A DNA stretch of 64,000 bases from Ophioceras dolichostomum. Lineage: Eukaryota; Ascomycota; Sordariomycetes; Magnaporthales; Ophioceraceae. The stretch covers positions 62,001 through 126,000 of the forward strand of contig PYST01000003.1 in assembly GCA_003049485.1 (NCBI GenBank), given 5' to 3'. A model generated the notes under the pieces. That model was not told the DNA's origin. It made no database searches and saw nothing but the letters and a program-made list of their open reading frames with translations. The translations under genes and the position numbers were made by a program. Positions 20,107-31,969 of the stretch are shown here, piece by piece; the stretch's first letter is position 1; each line of letters opens with the position of its first letter.

Positions 20107-21651
20107 ATGAAGTTGTACTATATGGGAGTGCGTTTCACCTTTATCTCCGCCCTCACGCACGACACAATCCGCATCGCGGCCTGAAGGAAGAGGGGAAGGA
20201 GGAGAGATAGTGGGAGACAGGATTATGAAAACGGCAGTTGCACACACTAAGGGCAGGACAGGAATACGGGATGGAGTATTGACGAACGTGTGCGCCTGCG
20301 CTTGCGGATTCTAGATTCTGCGAAACACCAGCGAGCCTGCTGTCGAGCTGAAGGCCGAAACGGAACTGTCACAATGGTCACGATTTACCCGCGGAACGTA
20401 TGTCGGGAGAACTTCCTCTTTTCCTTGATCCCGTTTCTCCGAGCCAGGTGTCGGTGTTGTCGGATGTCCATTCGCTGTGGACGATTCGACGAGGTGGTGG
20501 AGGAAATGCTGTCCGAAGATGGTCAATGAAGGGGTGGAAGGAATCTTCTTTCTCTCGCGCTCGCACTGACACACTCTGTGGCTGGTTTCTCTACAGCTAT
20601 GAGGAGTTCCTCAAGTTCTCTTCCAAGACGGTCGCGCTGCGCACCAAGGTAGGCCGAAGCACCAAGCACACGCAGAGGCAACATTCGCCTCCCGATCGAA
20701 CAAGCTTCGGTGCTAACAACCGCACGCGCAGCCAGGGCAACGGCAAGAAGTCAAGGAAGAGGAGAAGGGTAGGTAACTCAATGAACGCACTGAGCGCCTG
20801 GTCCCTCCCCCGTATTGTCCTTTCCGAGTCCGAGCCCGAACCTCACATGGCGCTATCCGCATGGGGGCCATCTTGCCTTAGGCGACACCCATGACGCCGA
20901 CGACACCAGATAGGCGATCTAAGAGAATCCGCGTCGGTGGGCGGACAGACACCGGAAAGAAAGGCAAAATGAACACAGGCTGGACGCGGGGAAGCAGAAG
21001 CAGAAGCGGGAGCGCAAAGCAGACATGCAGACAGGCAGGCAGAGAACTGACATCTGACGAACACTCCCCTCTCCCTTTTCACACACAGACTGCAAAATCC
21101 ACGCGTACGCGAGGTCCGAGGGCATCTGTGCCATCATCATCTCGGACTTTGAGTACCCCATGATGGTGGCCCAGCAGATCCTGTCCAAGATCGCGGACGA
21201 GTTCCTCGCCATGCACCCCATCTCGTCGTGGGAGACGGGCACGCCCACCCTCGAGTTCCCCGAGCTCAAGAACTACCTGGCGAGATACCAGGACCCCCAG
21301 CAGGCCGACAGCATCATGAAGATCCAGCAGCAGCTCGACGAGACCAAGGTCGTGCTGCACAAGACCATCGAGAGCGTCCTCGAGCGCGGCGAGAAGATCG
21401 ATGAGCTGGTAGCCAAGAGCGACGGGCTGAGCAGCCAGAGCAAGATGTTTTACCGTGCGAATTTCTATCTTTTACCCCTTCTTATTTTCTGCCCCCTGAT
21501 CCCTTTTCGTCGCATACTAGGGGGAATCTATGCCGCCAAGAAATCGTCGAGGTCCATGGGCAGGCATAGGCAGCTTTGACTAACCAAATCTTCAACCTTG
21601 CTGCGGATAGAACAAGCGAAGAAGCAGAACTCTTGCTGCGTGGTGATGTAA
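20107..21651 (+). CDS. YKT6: R-SNARE Ykt6, prenylated
   Basis: Ykt6 is an essential longin SNARE acting in ER-Golgi, endosome-vacuole and autophagosome fusion, cycling between cytosol and membrane. The six-exon model is 20107-20127, 20315-20397, 20597-20648, 20732-20768, 21089-21454 and 21611-21651. All junctions keep frame and give 199 residues, matching the family's ~200. The start MKLYYMG-ILRNTSEPAVEL is typical. The longin domain is about 1-120 and the SNARE motif about 135-190, with the zero-layer Arg in LERGEKIDELV. The last exon carries QAKKQNSCCVVM: Cys196 is the CaaX farnesylation site and Cys195 the palmitoylation site, replacing a membrane helix. Reading through the last donor would lose the lipid anchor, so correct splicing there is needed. 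Confidence 0.93.
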
Positions 21652-23378
21652 CCCGATGGGGGGGTTGGCGGTGGCGGCGGCGGCAAGTCGTGCACGTTTC
21701 TCCCGTTCGGACCCCGGGAGCTGGTCAGGCGGATGGATATGTGACTCGTCCGACCTTTTCTCCTCGGGAACTCATGGGGGCGTCCTTAGTTGCGCATCGT
21801 CAAGGGGGAATGGATGAATGGCTGCTCTCTATCTGGATATTTTGGATTTGTCTCTTCCCTTGTTTTTCCGTCTTCGTTCCCTCGTTTCGTACCTTCTTTC
21901 CTATACTACGCCTGTGAAGACAATGCGTTTTTGTCCTACGCTGTCCTGCTCGCCTTGTCTGGTTGTTTTACTTTCCGTGGTTCACCCTACATACAGACCA
22001 CTTTTCTATCCGTCCTGCTCATCTAGGTAGGTATCTTGTCTAATTAAACAGCGATGGCCTGGTCGGCCTCCTTTCCAATCTCTCTTGCCACTCTCACTTC
22101 GACCACGTCATTGCACCCACCCACCTACCCTCCGCGCTGGACCCTAAAACAGGCACCAGGAAACGAGGTTCGTCCCTGGCATCGACAGAATTCCGAATAC
22201 GTTCCGGAGCGCACGTGTGCAACTCCTGCCGTGCAAGGTGGATGCCTGCCCGAAGCTTTCCAGCAGGGGCTGGCCGGCCGGCCTGCGAGCACAGCACGTA
22301 AAACCGCCACTCCCACCCACTGCACCGAAGGAACACACGCCCGGGCGAGTTGGGACTGAAACGGCCAAGTGGCGAGAAACGAATGAATACGCAGTCACTC
22401 CGAGCAGACAGACAGACGTAAGTACGTCGTTGACGGCCGGCTAGCCGGCCGTGGAAGTAAAAAAAAAAAATAGAGGCTTTGACACCCATCATAGAATGGA
22501 TTCACAGAATATTCCCAAAACTTTATCACCAAACAACGCTGTGCTTCTACCCTAAATAGAGCAGGAAGAAAGACGCTTTTTCAAAGAATAACAAAGAGAA
22601 TAGAGAAGCAAATCCATATCCATCCCAACTAATAACTCCCTTTCCCAAAGTTTGGTATCACATAACTCTTTTCTCTCTCAAGATGGCGCTTTCTTGGGAC
22701 GAAAAGAAGAAATAGGCCAGGCAAAACCATCAAGGCTGCAGGCGTGTTGAGCAGCAAGTAAAGGAAGAAACGATGGAAAAGCTGCTGTGAAATGAAAGAA
22801 ATGCCCACCAGCCCCGGCAAGATGCCCCGAAAGTGAGAGTATCATGATAAAAGAAGAGGAAAGACAAAGCGAAGGTTTTGTGCCCAATTAGAGGTAGTCC
22901 TGGCCCCTGAAAATGACCGACCAACCGACCAGACCGTCTTGTCTTCCATCATACCAATCACTAATGATACCCAATACCCAAAACAATCCAATACCGGCCC
23001 GTTCAAATACTGGCCGCTCAAAATCCCAGAAACGCTGTCCAAAGCGAAAGCATTGCGAGGAAGAAAAAGAAAGAGAGAAAAAAGACAAAAGTGGAGAAGG
23101 AAAGAAAACAGGGGAAGAAAAAAGAAGAGGAAAGTAGAAGGAATTTAAGAATCCAATGGCCCAAGAAGTGAAAAAATAAAATAAAATTAGGGCTATGGAT
23201 TCGGAAGTGTGATTCCGAAGAAGTGCAGGACTAAAGCCGAAATACGACAGCGGCGGCACAGTTGTAGCAAAAGTGATATGAAAATAAACAGAGGAGAATC
23301 GAGGTGTAGGTAGGGTAGACGATAGACCCCAACCAGAGCGAGCGAGCAACCTCCTTTCCTTCCTTTCCTTCCATCCCT
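21652..23378. other. Intergenic region between convergent genes
   Basis: Contains the YKT6 3' UTR (CT/T-rich to about 22020) and then AT- and purine-rich sequence (22440-23160) downstream of the 942-residue gene. Only random short frames are seen. Confidence 0.5.
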
Positions 23379-26207
23379 CTACGCAGCCTCGAGGACAACC
23401 CTCTCGCTCTTCCGATGGGTCGTCAACTGCGACGCCGCCGTCTGCCGCGGGTTGATGAGCTTAGGGTTCCTCCCCAGCTTCTGCACGGGACTGACGCCCC
23501 CAGCAGCCGGACCTGTCGTCGTCGTCGCCGTCAAAGCGCCGGCGCCGGCCCGACCGACGCCCACATTTTTAGGAAGCGCAGCAGCACCCCCGCCACCCCC
23601 ATCCACGTTGCTGTTGCTTCTCGGAGCAGCGAAAGCGGTCACGGTCGTCTGCAGAGGCCTCAACAGCTGCCTCTGCTGCCTCGAGATGCTGATCTGCCGC
23701 GCGATCGAGATCTCGACGGCCGCCTTCAGGGCGGTGTCGGCCTCGTCGATCTCGACGGACGGCTTTGTGACGTGCGTCTGGATGGAGGAGGTCGAGGAGG
23801 GGGACCGCTTGCGGTTGTTTGTCGCAGTTGTCGTGAAAGTCGTGCTGCTGGCGCTCGTGGTGCTGGAGGAGGAGGACACCATAGAGGGCGCGGCGGAGGT
23901 CGGCGGGGAGATCATGTGCCATTGCGGCTCGGCGGGGGGAGGGGGCCGGAAGGATGGTGGTGGGATGGACGGCGCGGCTCGGAGGGGGAAGGGCGGCGGC
24001 GCTGTGGTGGAGGAAAGGGGTGGTGGGACGGGGAAGTCGGATGAGTCGATGCTTGTGGGCGAGTCGAGGATCAGGCTGGATTGGTCGGGCTCGAAGTGGA
24101 TTGCTTGCTTGGTGGTCAGGATGGGGACGGCGTGGGATATGTGGGCGGCTGCGGAGGGCGAGCGGTCGCGGGTGGTGGTGGTGGTGATGGTGGCTGCGGT
24201 CGCGGTTGCGGCGGGCGACCTGCTTGCTGCCGCGGCGACGGGTGCCAGGGCCGGGCTGACCTTTAGGAAGGTCGGGCGGTCTCGCTTGGCCACCTGGTCT
24301 GTTCCGAAGGTGGCCCTCGACGGTGACGGCAGCAGGGCGGGAGAGGTGTTGGAGCGGTTCCTTGCCGCCGCCGACGACGAGGCAGACGGCGAAGAGGAGG
24401 AGGACTTCTTCGACGGAGCGGCGCCGTAGGCGGCGTCGTGGCGCGACGTCGGCGTGGGCGGGAACAGGGTGAAAGCCGCCGGAGACCTGGAGTTGGATAT
24501 GGGCTGCTGCTGGGGCGTCGGCGAGGTCGCGCGGCGGTACATCTGAGCCCGCTCCTTGGTCTCCTCCTGCGCGACGATCTTGTCGTTGATCGTCTTGAGC
24601 CTGTCCAGCGTGGCCTGCCGGCGGGCGAGCAGGGACGACGCCTGCTGCTGCTGGTTCTGGTTCTGGTTCAGGAGGCTGCCGAACATGACGCTGTACCTCT
24701 CCATCTTGATGTCGGGAATCTCGACGTCCAGGAAAGGGCTGGAGCGCGGCGCCTGGCTGTTCATGGTTAGGCCGGGGTTTCTGCTCAGACCGAGAGGTCC
24801 CGACACGTTCATGTCCCGTCCCTGCTGCGCCGGCCGGTACGACGACGGCATGGGCTGGGGGGACTCCTGGATGGGGCTGATGACGTGCGGCTCCGTGTTC
24901 GTCCTGACCATCAGGGGTTTGTACTTGGATGAGTTGGCGCCGGAGGTTGTGTTGCTCCTGGGCATGACGACGTTCCCTGTCCCAGACGCCCAGTCCGACG
25001 CCTGCGAGGTGGTGACTGTCGCTGATGGTGAGTAATAAGCATCCGCCGACTCCTGCGACGACTGCGACGTCAGGACGGCCTTGGATGGGGGATCCGAGTT
25101 CTTCCTGCTGCCGAACAAGCCGAACAGCTTTCGCCGACCGGTCTTCGACCGCTTGAGTTCCGTTGGTGGCGGCGGTTGTTGTTGTTGTACCAGCTCCGCA
25201 GGGTGCATGGGCTCTGGGCTCTGGACGGAAGGGACCCAGCTCGTGGCCAGTCCCGAAGGCGCATGAGTTGAGGGAGCGTGGGTAGGACTCCCCAAGGCCA
25301 TGCCGATCTGTATCTCCCCTGACCTGAAGGACTCTGGCGTGTCCCTCCGACGGGGTATCGCAAACGGCTGGGTGAAGGTTTCATACGTCTCGTCTGGCGG
25401 GCTGGCCGGTATGGGTGACGGAGTGGCCCGTATAGGCACGTGGAAGCCCCCTGGCCTCCACGAGGACTGTTGCGACTGCTGATACTGCTTTCCTCCCAGA
25501 AACATGTCGTCTCTCGACATCCTCTTGGCCGCCCTATCCGAGAACTGGCTGTTGGCGTTGGAAGAGGACGACTTCAGGAACATATCGTCTCTCGATACCC
25601 TCCTGCTGTCGAGCTTGTCGAACTTGTCGAACTTGTCGAACTTGTCGAACCTGTCGAAGCCCGTGGCTGTCCGGGCAGGCGCCTTGCCGGAAGATGTGCT
25701 TGGTCGAGGCGGCATGATGGAGAACTTGACGACTCTGGGTGGTGGGACAGGAAGAGGGCGATTTAGGTAGCGGTTCTGGACTTCAGGGAACAAAGGAGCG
25801 GGGACGTCCGCATTTTCAACAAGTCCCAGCACGCTCGACTTTTGCAGGGTAGGCCCTGATACAAAGCCCGGCGCTGCAGCACCACCACCAGCAGTTGCAG
25901 CACCGAGAAGGAGGGGGGTGGAGGTGTTCAGTTGGGTGTTGTTGCCAGGGCCGTGCCCTGCCCGAGGCCCTGCAGCTGCATGGATGTCAGCCCCGGCACC
26001 AGACTTCGCACCAAGCCGGGGTAGGACACCACCACCTCCTTCACCTCCTTCTTCTTCTGCTCCTGCTGCTCCTCTTCCCCCTCCACTATCATTCCTGCTG
26101 CCACTGCCGGCTCCAGCACTTGTTGATCCAGCAGCGGCACCTCCACGCGACCCGCCGCCGCCACCGCCGCTGCGCAGAGATAATGATCGGTTGACAATCC
26201 TGAGCAT
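23379..26207 (-). CDS. Large Ser/Pro/Ala/Gly-rich low-complexity protein
   Basis: One open frame of 942 residues starts at an ATG (MLRIVNRSLSLRSG). I do not recognise a domain with a known function. Most of the protein is disordered: Gly/Ala-rich near 12-110, Ser/Pro/Thr-rich throughout, Gln/Asn runs near 500-520. At about residues 183-199 a 9-nt unit gives a tandem FDK repeat. On its C-terminal side two copies of an (R/K)(R/M)xSRDDMFL motif stand about 25 residues apart, each a plausible basophilic-kinase or docking site. The C-terminal ~110 residues, with EISIARQISISRQQRQLL and a basic end, look more constrained and could be the functional core. Similar fungal hypothetical proteins exist as far as I recall, so I regard it as a real gene of unknown role. 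Confidence 0.7.
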   Translation of the reverse strand: MLRIVNRSLSLRSGGGGGGSRGGAAAGSTSAGAGSGSRNDSGGGRGAAGAEEEGGEGGGGVLPRLGAKSGAGADIHAAAGPRAGHGPGNNTQLNTSTPLLLGAATAGGGAAAPGFVSGPTLQKSSVLGLVENADVPAPLFPEVQNRYLNRPLPVPPPRVVKFSIMPPRPSTSSGKAPARTATGFDRFDKFDKFDKFDKLDSRRVSRDDMFLKSSSSNANSQFSDRAAKRMSRDDMFLGGKQYQQSQQSSWRPGGFHVPIRATPSPIPASPPDETYETFTQPFAIPRRRDTPESFRSGEIQIGMALGSPTHAPSTHAPSGLATSWVPSVQSPEPMHPAELVQQQQPPPPTELKRSKTGRRKLFGLFGSRKNSDPPSKAVLTSQSSQESADAYYSPSATVTTSQASDWASGTGNVVMPRSNTTSGANSSKYKPLMVRTNTEPHVISPIQESPQPMPSSYRPAQQGRDMNVSGPLGLSRNPGLTMNSQAPRSSPFLDVEIPDIKMERYSVMFGSLLNQNQNQQQQASSLLARRQATLDRLKTINDKIVAQEETKERAQMYRRATSPTPQQQPISNSRSPAAFTLFPPTPTSRHDAAYGAAPSKKSSSSSPSASSSAAARNRSNTSPALLPSPSRATFGTDQVAKRDRPTFLKVSPALAPVAAAASRSPAATATAATITTTTTRDRSPSAAAHISHAVPILTTKQAIHFEPDQSSLILDSPTSIDSSDFPVPPPLSSTTAPPPFPLRAAPSIPPPSFRPPPPAEPQWHMISPPTSAAPSMVSSSSSTTSASSTTFTTTATNNRKRSPSSTSSIQTHVTKPSVEIDEADTALKAAVEISIARQISISRQQRQLLRPLQTTVTAFAAPRSNSNVDGGGGGAAALPKNVGVGRAGAGALTATTTTGPAAGGVSPVQKLGRNPKLINPRQTAASQLTTHRKSERVVLEAA
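25609..25658 (-). repeat. Tandem 9-nt repeat encoding FDK units
   Basis: About five near-identical copies of TTCGACAAG (minus strand) lie inside the low-complexity gene. Flanking units are slightly diverged (FDR, LDS). Confidence 0.85.
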
Positions 26208-29200
26208 ATTGTGCTGTGTGCTAGCTCGCTTCCGATTTGCCTGTTTTGCTGATTTGCTTGAATATGCTGTGCTGTGCTCTGCTTAGCCTTTGCTTTGCCT
26301 TGCTGGCTGCCTGCAAGTCCCGCCAGTCCCGCCCAGTCCCTCCAGCATGTGTGTAATGTGTATTGCTCGAGCTGCAGGACGATTTACTCGCCTACTAGTC
26401 GGCCGGCCGGCAAATTTGGTGGTTCGGTGTCCAGCGCATGCGTATTTCCGTCTCTCTCTCGCCCAGCCCAATCCCACACCCAGGAAGGTAATCTTTTTCC
26501 TTTTTTGGGGTTGGTGTAAGTGAGGTGAGGCTGCAGGGTCGTCAGTAGGAACGCAGCAACAGTGGGGTTCGCTTTTCGTCCCCCCGTTTCAACTGGAAAT
26601 GAACTGCCAGAGAAACGCGAGCCAATTGCAATCGCATCCACGGCGGGCACGGCGGGCACGGCGGGGGGCAACAATAGGACGGGGAGGACTAGCGAGTGAC
26701 AAGAGCTGCGAAGGACGAAAGGGAGCTGTCCACTGGAGGATGCCGACCCCCCCACGAAAATTGCGAAATGAGCTGCAGATTGAAAGGAGAGCGCCGGAGG
26801 AACAGACCCAGTCCAAACAACGAGAAAAAACAGCTCTCTTTTCCCTCTCTCGCTCTCCCTCGCAGGCCGGGAAATGAGGGCTTACATATTCTTATTTCAC
26901 ATATTCCGTCCTCTCTTTCACCGCCCGCCTATCCCTTGCGTGTTCGTCACATCGCGACACGGCTGGGCGCCTTTGTCAGTTATTTCTGACAGTTTATTAT
27001 TTCATTACTTCCTTCACGGCCTCGCGCCTTTCCGCCCACCCGCCCGATGTCGCGACGTTGCACCCGCGCAAAAGCTAGGGGAATTCTTCCAGAAGGGCAA
27101 GAACAAGAGGCGAGGAGGGGTGGATATCGCCATGTCGACATTCATCCAGTCTCTCCATCGTTTGAGGTTGAGGGGACGGTTATTTTGAGCAGGTTGATCA
27201 TCGTCAAGGATCTACCGGGGGGAAGGGAAGGGGTGTTGAGAGGAGAGACGCGAAGGGAAAGGGGCAAAAAAAGACAGGACAGAAACCAGAACCAGAACCA
27301 AATCTGGACGATTGGATGCAAGTGATGAACAGCCGGGCTTGTCCGGGACTGTCATCAAGCACAGGCATTCGCAAGCATTGCCCCTGGCCCGGTCAAATGA
27401 TCGATTCCCGGAGTGTTTTTTGCGTTTGGCACTGGGCTGATGATGGCCGATGACGAGGGGTTTTGCCTGTTGGCGAATAGTGGGCCCCTATCGTGCCAAG
27501 CAAAGGACAAGCAAGGACAAGGCTAGCCCTGCTTGCGTTGGATGTGAGATTGAATGCTCCCCGCCCCACCTGCGGGCAGGAAGTGAGGGAAACTGGCATG
27601 AGTCTCGTGGTGAAGGAGAACCTGAGGTTTCAGATTTCTCTTGTACATGTTTGTAGCACTGCACGCGAGCATGGATTTTGTCTGCACTTCTTTTGGGGGG
27701 GTCTGTCTTTTCATATTGTTTGTGTTGTTTGTCTTCGTTTTCGTCCTTTCGAGACATTCGCTGCCACGCACGTTCCCACCTCTGTGCGAAGCAGGCTCGT
27801 AAAACGTTATGATGAACTAGCATGAACAGGCTGGGCTGTGGTATACTGTGTAGAAGCTGTGAAGAAGGGCCGTCAGCCGCGGGGACCTGCGTGGACACCA
27901 GCCGGACCGACCAGCAAGTGAGCAACATGCGTCAGTGAATAGGCTCAAATGCTTTTGCGACAGCGCCATCCCATAAAGAAGGAGCATGGCGCAGAGTGCC
28001 GTGCATAGCAGGATTGTTGGCGTGCGTTGGCGCAAGCCAACAAACAAGAACCACTGTTTACATGCATGCGTTAATAAATTCATCAGGGACGGCGATGAAT
28101 ACAGGATCCTTTGCGAAAGTGGAAGTTGACTTGTCGCTCTCCCGTCCTGCCCAGTTGGGTAGCTCGATGCAATACTGTATACCACCTGTCACCGCTTTCA
28201 CCGTGCTGCACTGATGAGAGGTGGATTATTGGGGAATTCCTCCAGAATCAAACAGGAAAAAATAGATACGACCCTGAGGAGAAACGAACGGAGCAAGGAG
28301 TCTCATGTCGAGGAGGCACGAGCCGGAATGTTTCTGTGACTTCCAATATGCGGACTGACCGATCATGTACAACGAAGAGGGTGGAGTTTGGAGTCGTTTG
28401 TGTTGCACATCGCACCAAGGCAGGTGAAGCATCGAGGGAAATTGGAGGAGTTGGTTTGGTGTTTGCACCCAACATCCACACACATCCACTCTGCCACTTT
28501 GATCACATTCTGGGGCAGGCCTTCAGTGCTGCAGTGGTAGCACCAGATGTCCTCAGTGGAGCTCCAACAGCCCATTGCGCGGCTTCCAGTAGCTCTCCGC
28601 CCACCGAAAAGCCGGCTGGCCGCTGGGGAGCGTTTTCGGGCGGTCGCTTCCGTATTTCTTCGCCGACCGACGACCTGACCTGACCATCGTCGTCCTCCTC
28701 CTCCCTATAAAGTCATTCAGCTATTGCCTATCAAACAGGGGACCTGCAGTCGTGTGGTGGTGCAGTCGTACAATTGCCAAATTTGGACCTTTGTAGGCCT
28801 TTCCATCTATCCCTTTCATAAGTCCTGTGAGACCTGAGCAGGTTCCGAGACCGAGCTCAGCCTTCTCGTTCGTTGCTTTCCCCCACGGAAAACTGCAGAT
28901 GCGGCTCGGGAAGGGCACATATCAGCCGCCACACCACCTTTTCTTAAGATTTGTTAACTTCGGTTCCAAGCTCATACCGACGTGCAGATGTGGCGGCCGG
29001 TTGCTTCTCCGGGCTAGCTTCCTGCTCGCTTCCATCGTCTCTTTTCAGGGGGTTTAGGGGGTAGGACTTCTTTTTGTCACCGGGCTGATTGGCTAGAGGG
29101 TGTTGAACCAGGCTGGCGAGACCTGTCAACAAGACGAAGTAGCTTCTACGTCGACGGCACGGATTATCTATCCTCTTGGATAAGGAATAGTCTCGCCGAG

Positions 29201-31066
29201 TCGGCAAGGTACAAGTCACCTGGATCTTCGTTCAATGCCAAGTGGCCCGTTTCAGGGAACTGGGACAGATTTCGAAAAAGGCACCAGGGTCTCATGTCTC
29301 ATGAATGCAAATCCCAAGGATCTGGTTGTGGCAGCTCGACGCAGGGAGAATCTCTCTCACCTCCCGTGAGCAAGCTTCAAAGTTTGTCTGGTATTAATTA
29401 ATGAGAGATGCCAAGGGAAAGGGAAGCTGCACGACCCGGACGACAAGAGATGCAGAAAAAAGAAGAGAAGCCGACCTTTTCGGGTGTGGGAGAGGCCGGG
29501 GAGGAGGGAGTATTTAACCGGTTCCCAAGTCATCATGATAAATGCGCATTCCCCGACATGCTTCAAGGCGGAGAGACCAGACCAGGCCAGGCCCATCCTT
29601 CCTTCCCGCCTGTGCCGCGCGAGCCATGGGTTATGGGTTGAAGACGGACAGATAGACGAGCAGTCCTTATTTTAACGAGCGCCAGCTACCCCATCCCTGT
29701 TGCGAGCACTCGCGGGGGCGCCGAACTCTGTCTTGTCTTGGGGGATCGGGCGAGATTGATCGACGTGACCTTTCGTCACTCTCAGCCATGACAGAGCAAA
29801 AAGGCCACACCACCCGCACCACCACGAGATTCGCCCTCATCGTCCTCCATGTTGCATCCAGAATCGCCGCGTGCATGATGTTCGTCTGAACAGCCGCCTC
29901 GGATCATGATCGCTTCGAATAGGACGACAGGCGCCTCCTTCCCAACCTACCGAGCTCCTTTTGGCGACGGGAGTTGGGCGAGGTAACATTATGAGATCTC
30001 CTGCGCCGTTCGTGGAAGCCTGATGATGGCTTCTAGATCGATTCCTGTTGTGGCAACTTGGATATGGAAGATCTTCTAAGTCAGGCCAGGAATCCACGCA
30101 ATTTAGCAATCCGTGCGAGAGGATAAACGGCAGAGGCTCTGGCAGAAAGAGCCGGGTTTTATAGGAGGTATGCACGATATGTGACGAGCGGGAGGGCTCG
30201 GTGCCATTCGACAAACTGTGTCGAGTTCCTGGTACATGTGCGTTATACCGTGACCTAAGTTTCACCCTAAGACAGGACTCTCGAAATGCTGATTTCTTCA
30301 ACCCTGACTGAGTCTCACCCACTCCAGCCTTTAGTCTGGCAAGCCACATGTGGTAGACACGCAGTCGCAAAAACCAACAACGTCCCAATCATCAGTTCGG
30401 CGCATGACTTCCAGACCCAGAGAAGACAGGCCTCATGTTTCAAGACCGCAAGTCCCCAAAACATTTGTTAGTCACCTCGTAGGTAGCAAGGATGGAGGAG
30501 ACAGGTTATATAGTATGAAGTTGACAGTGATCGAAACGAAGGAGGACAGAGCTGGTGAGTGAGATAAATCAGTCCAAAATGGTGCAAATACAGCAGTAGA
30601 CACTTGAGGTGAAGTGGATGAATAGAACCTTCAGTGCAAGCCCGAATGTACGAAGCTTGTTATCACTTCGTCGGCGACTCTCTTCTCGCGGCGGACTAGA
30701 AACGAGCATGACGGTGATGGGGTTCTCCTCACCAACTACGCAACACCCCCTGAACAACTACCAGTATCGGGAAACACTTGAGGGGTAATGATGCTGACAT
30801 AATAACTGCCCCAACTTGGTGCCTATCGTCAAGCGATAACAAAATTCCGTGTGCCCCTCATCGGTTCGCCCGCAAGCATTCCGCACCAAGGCGGGCTCGC
30901 TTTGTTCATCGGCAACCGACCAAGCAACTGAACACTGTCGCTGTCACCAGCTTCGATCTTTTTTCGCCGCGATCTTTGCCTCGGACGGACACGCGTTCCT
31001 CCAGTAGAAGCATTTTCTTTCTGTATTTAGTTATACCCCGCGAAGCTCAGACTCCTCTCCATCATA
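26208..31066. other. 4.9 kb divergent intergenic region
   Basis: Separates the 942-residue gene from profilin. I found no conserved protein, tRNA or intact transposon. A CGGCGGGCA triplicate lies at 26641-26668. Frames such as 28111-28683 and 29837-30388 have no recognisable content. It may hold long leaders and regulatory sequence for the divergent pair. Confidence 0.4.
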
Positions 31067-31969
31067 ATGTCGTGGCAAGGTATGTTCTCTGTTGTGTCTT
31101 GAGGATGCGGCTTTGCCCCTCCTCACTCTCGTCAACCGTGGAGCCATACCCGGCCGGTCGACCGACAACGACAGCTAACATGATCGGGCACACCAAAACG
31201 ATAGCATACGTTGATACTAGGTACACTCGAACCCCGACCCCGAGAAATAAGCTATGACGCCCCTCTCGGCGCGCAGGCGGCGCAAGCGAGACTTTGCCAT
31301 CGCGTATATGAGTGCTAACGAACCGGCCCAACACCAAACAATAAAGCCTCGTTGGCACCGGCCATATCGACAAGGCCGCCATTATCAGCCTGGCTGGGGA
31401 CAGCACCTGGGCCACCACGGCAGGATTCACGGTATGGACGGTTCCCGCCTTGCTCTATCGCAAGCTGCGGACACACCGCTTCCGAACTTGCAGATATTAG
31501 GGATCCTCTTTCTAACAAACACGTCTTCCGCCAATATGATAACAGGTCGAGCCGGAGGAAATGCAGCGCCTAGCCAAGATCTTCGCGAACCCCGACGAGG
31601 AACGCGACAAAGCCTTTTCGGAGGGAGTTCACATCGCCAAAGAGCGCTTTGTCGTGGCCAAGATCGACGAAGACGGCACCATGTATATGAGACAGGTATG
31701 TTTCCTGTGCAAGGCCAGCCCCTTCCAATCCTCTATTTCTCTCTTGTCGGCTTCATCCCCGAAGGCCAGATAGGGAAAAAAAAAGACTTTGGAAAACTGA
31801 CCTTCCCTCTCCTGATCGTCATCCTATCCAACAGGGTCGCAAGGGCGTCGCTGTCGCCAAGACGAAGCAGGCCATCCTCATCGGCCACCACGGTGAGGAG
31901 CAGCAGGCTGGAAATGCGACGCAGACCGTCTTCGCGCTGCAAACCTACCTGGTTCCCCTCGGGTTCTAA
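31067..31969 (+). CDS. PFY1: Profilin
   Basis: Profilin binds actin monomers, poly-proline and phosphoinositides at the cell cortex and feeds formin-driven actin assembly. The five-exon model is 31067-31079, 31205-31220, 31347-31431, 31546-31695 and 31835-31969, giving 132 residues, the normal length. Exons 1 and 2 are only 13 and 16 nt but together encode the expected MSWQAYVDTSLVGTG start, which makes the splicing credible. Further family signatures are TWATTAGF, the central FVVAKIDEDGTMYMRQGRKG and the C-terminal helix ending TYLVPLGF. All introns are GT-AG and 114-139 nt. The short N-terminal exons would be missed by gene finders that start at a later ATG. Confidence 0.93.

Noticed and set aside
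31201..31230. Possible tRNA B-box-like sequence (CACTCGAACCCCG)
   Set aside because: It lacks an A box and a foldable cloverleaf, and it overlaps profilin exon 2 and its intron.
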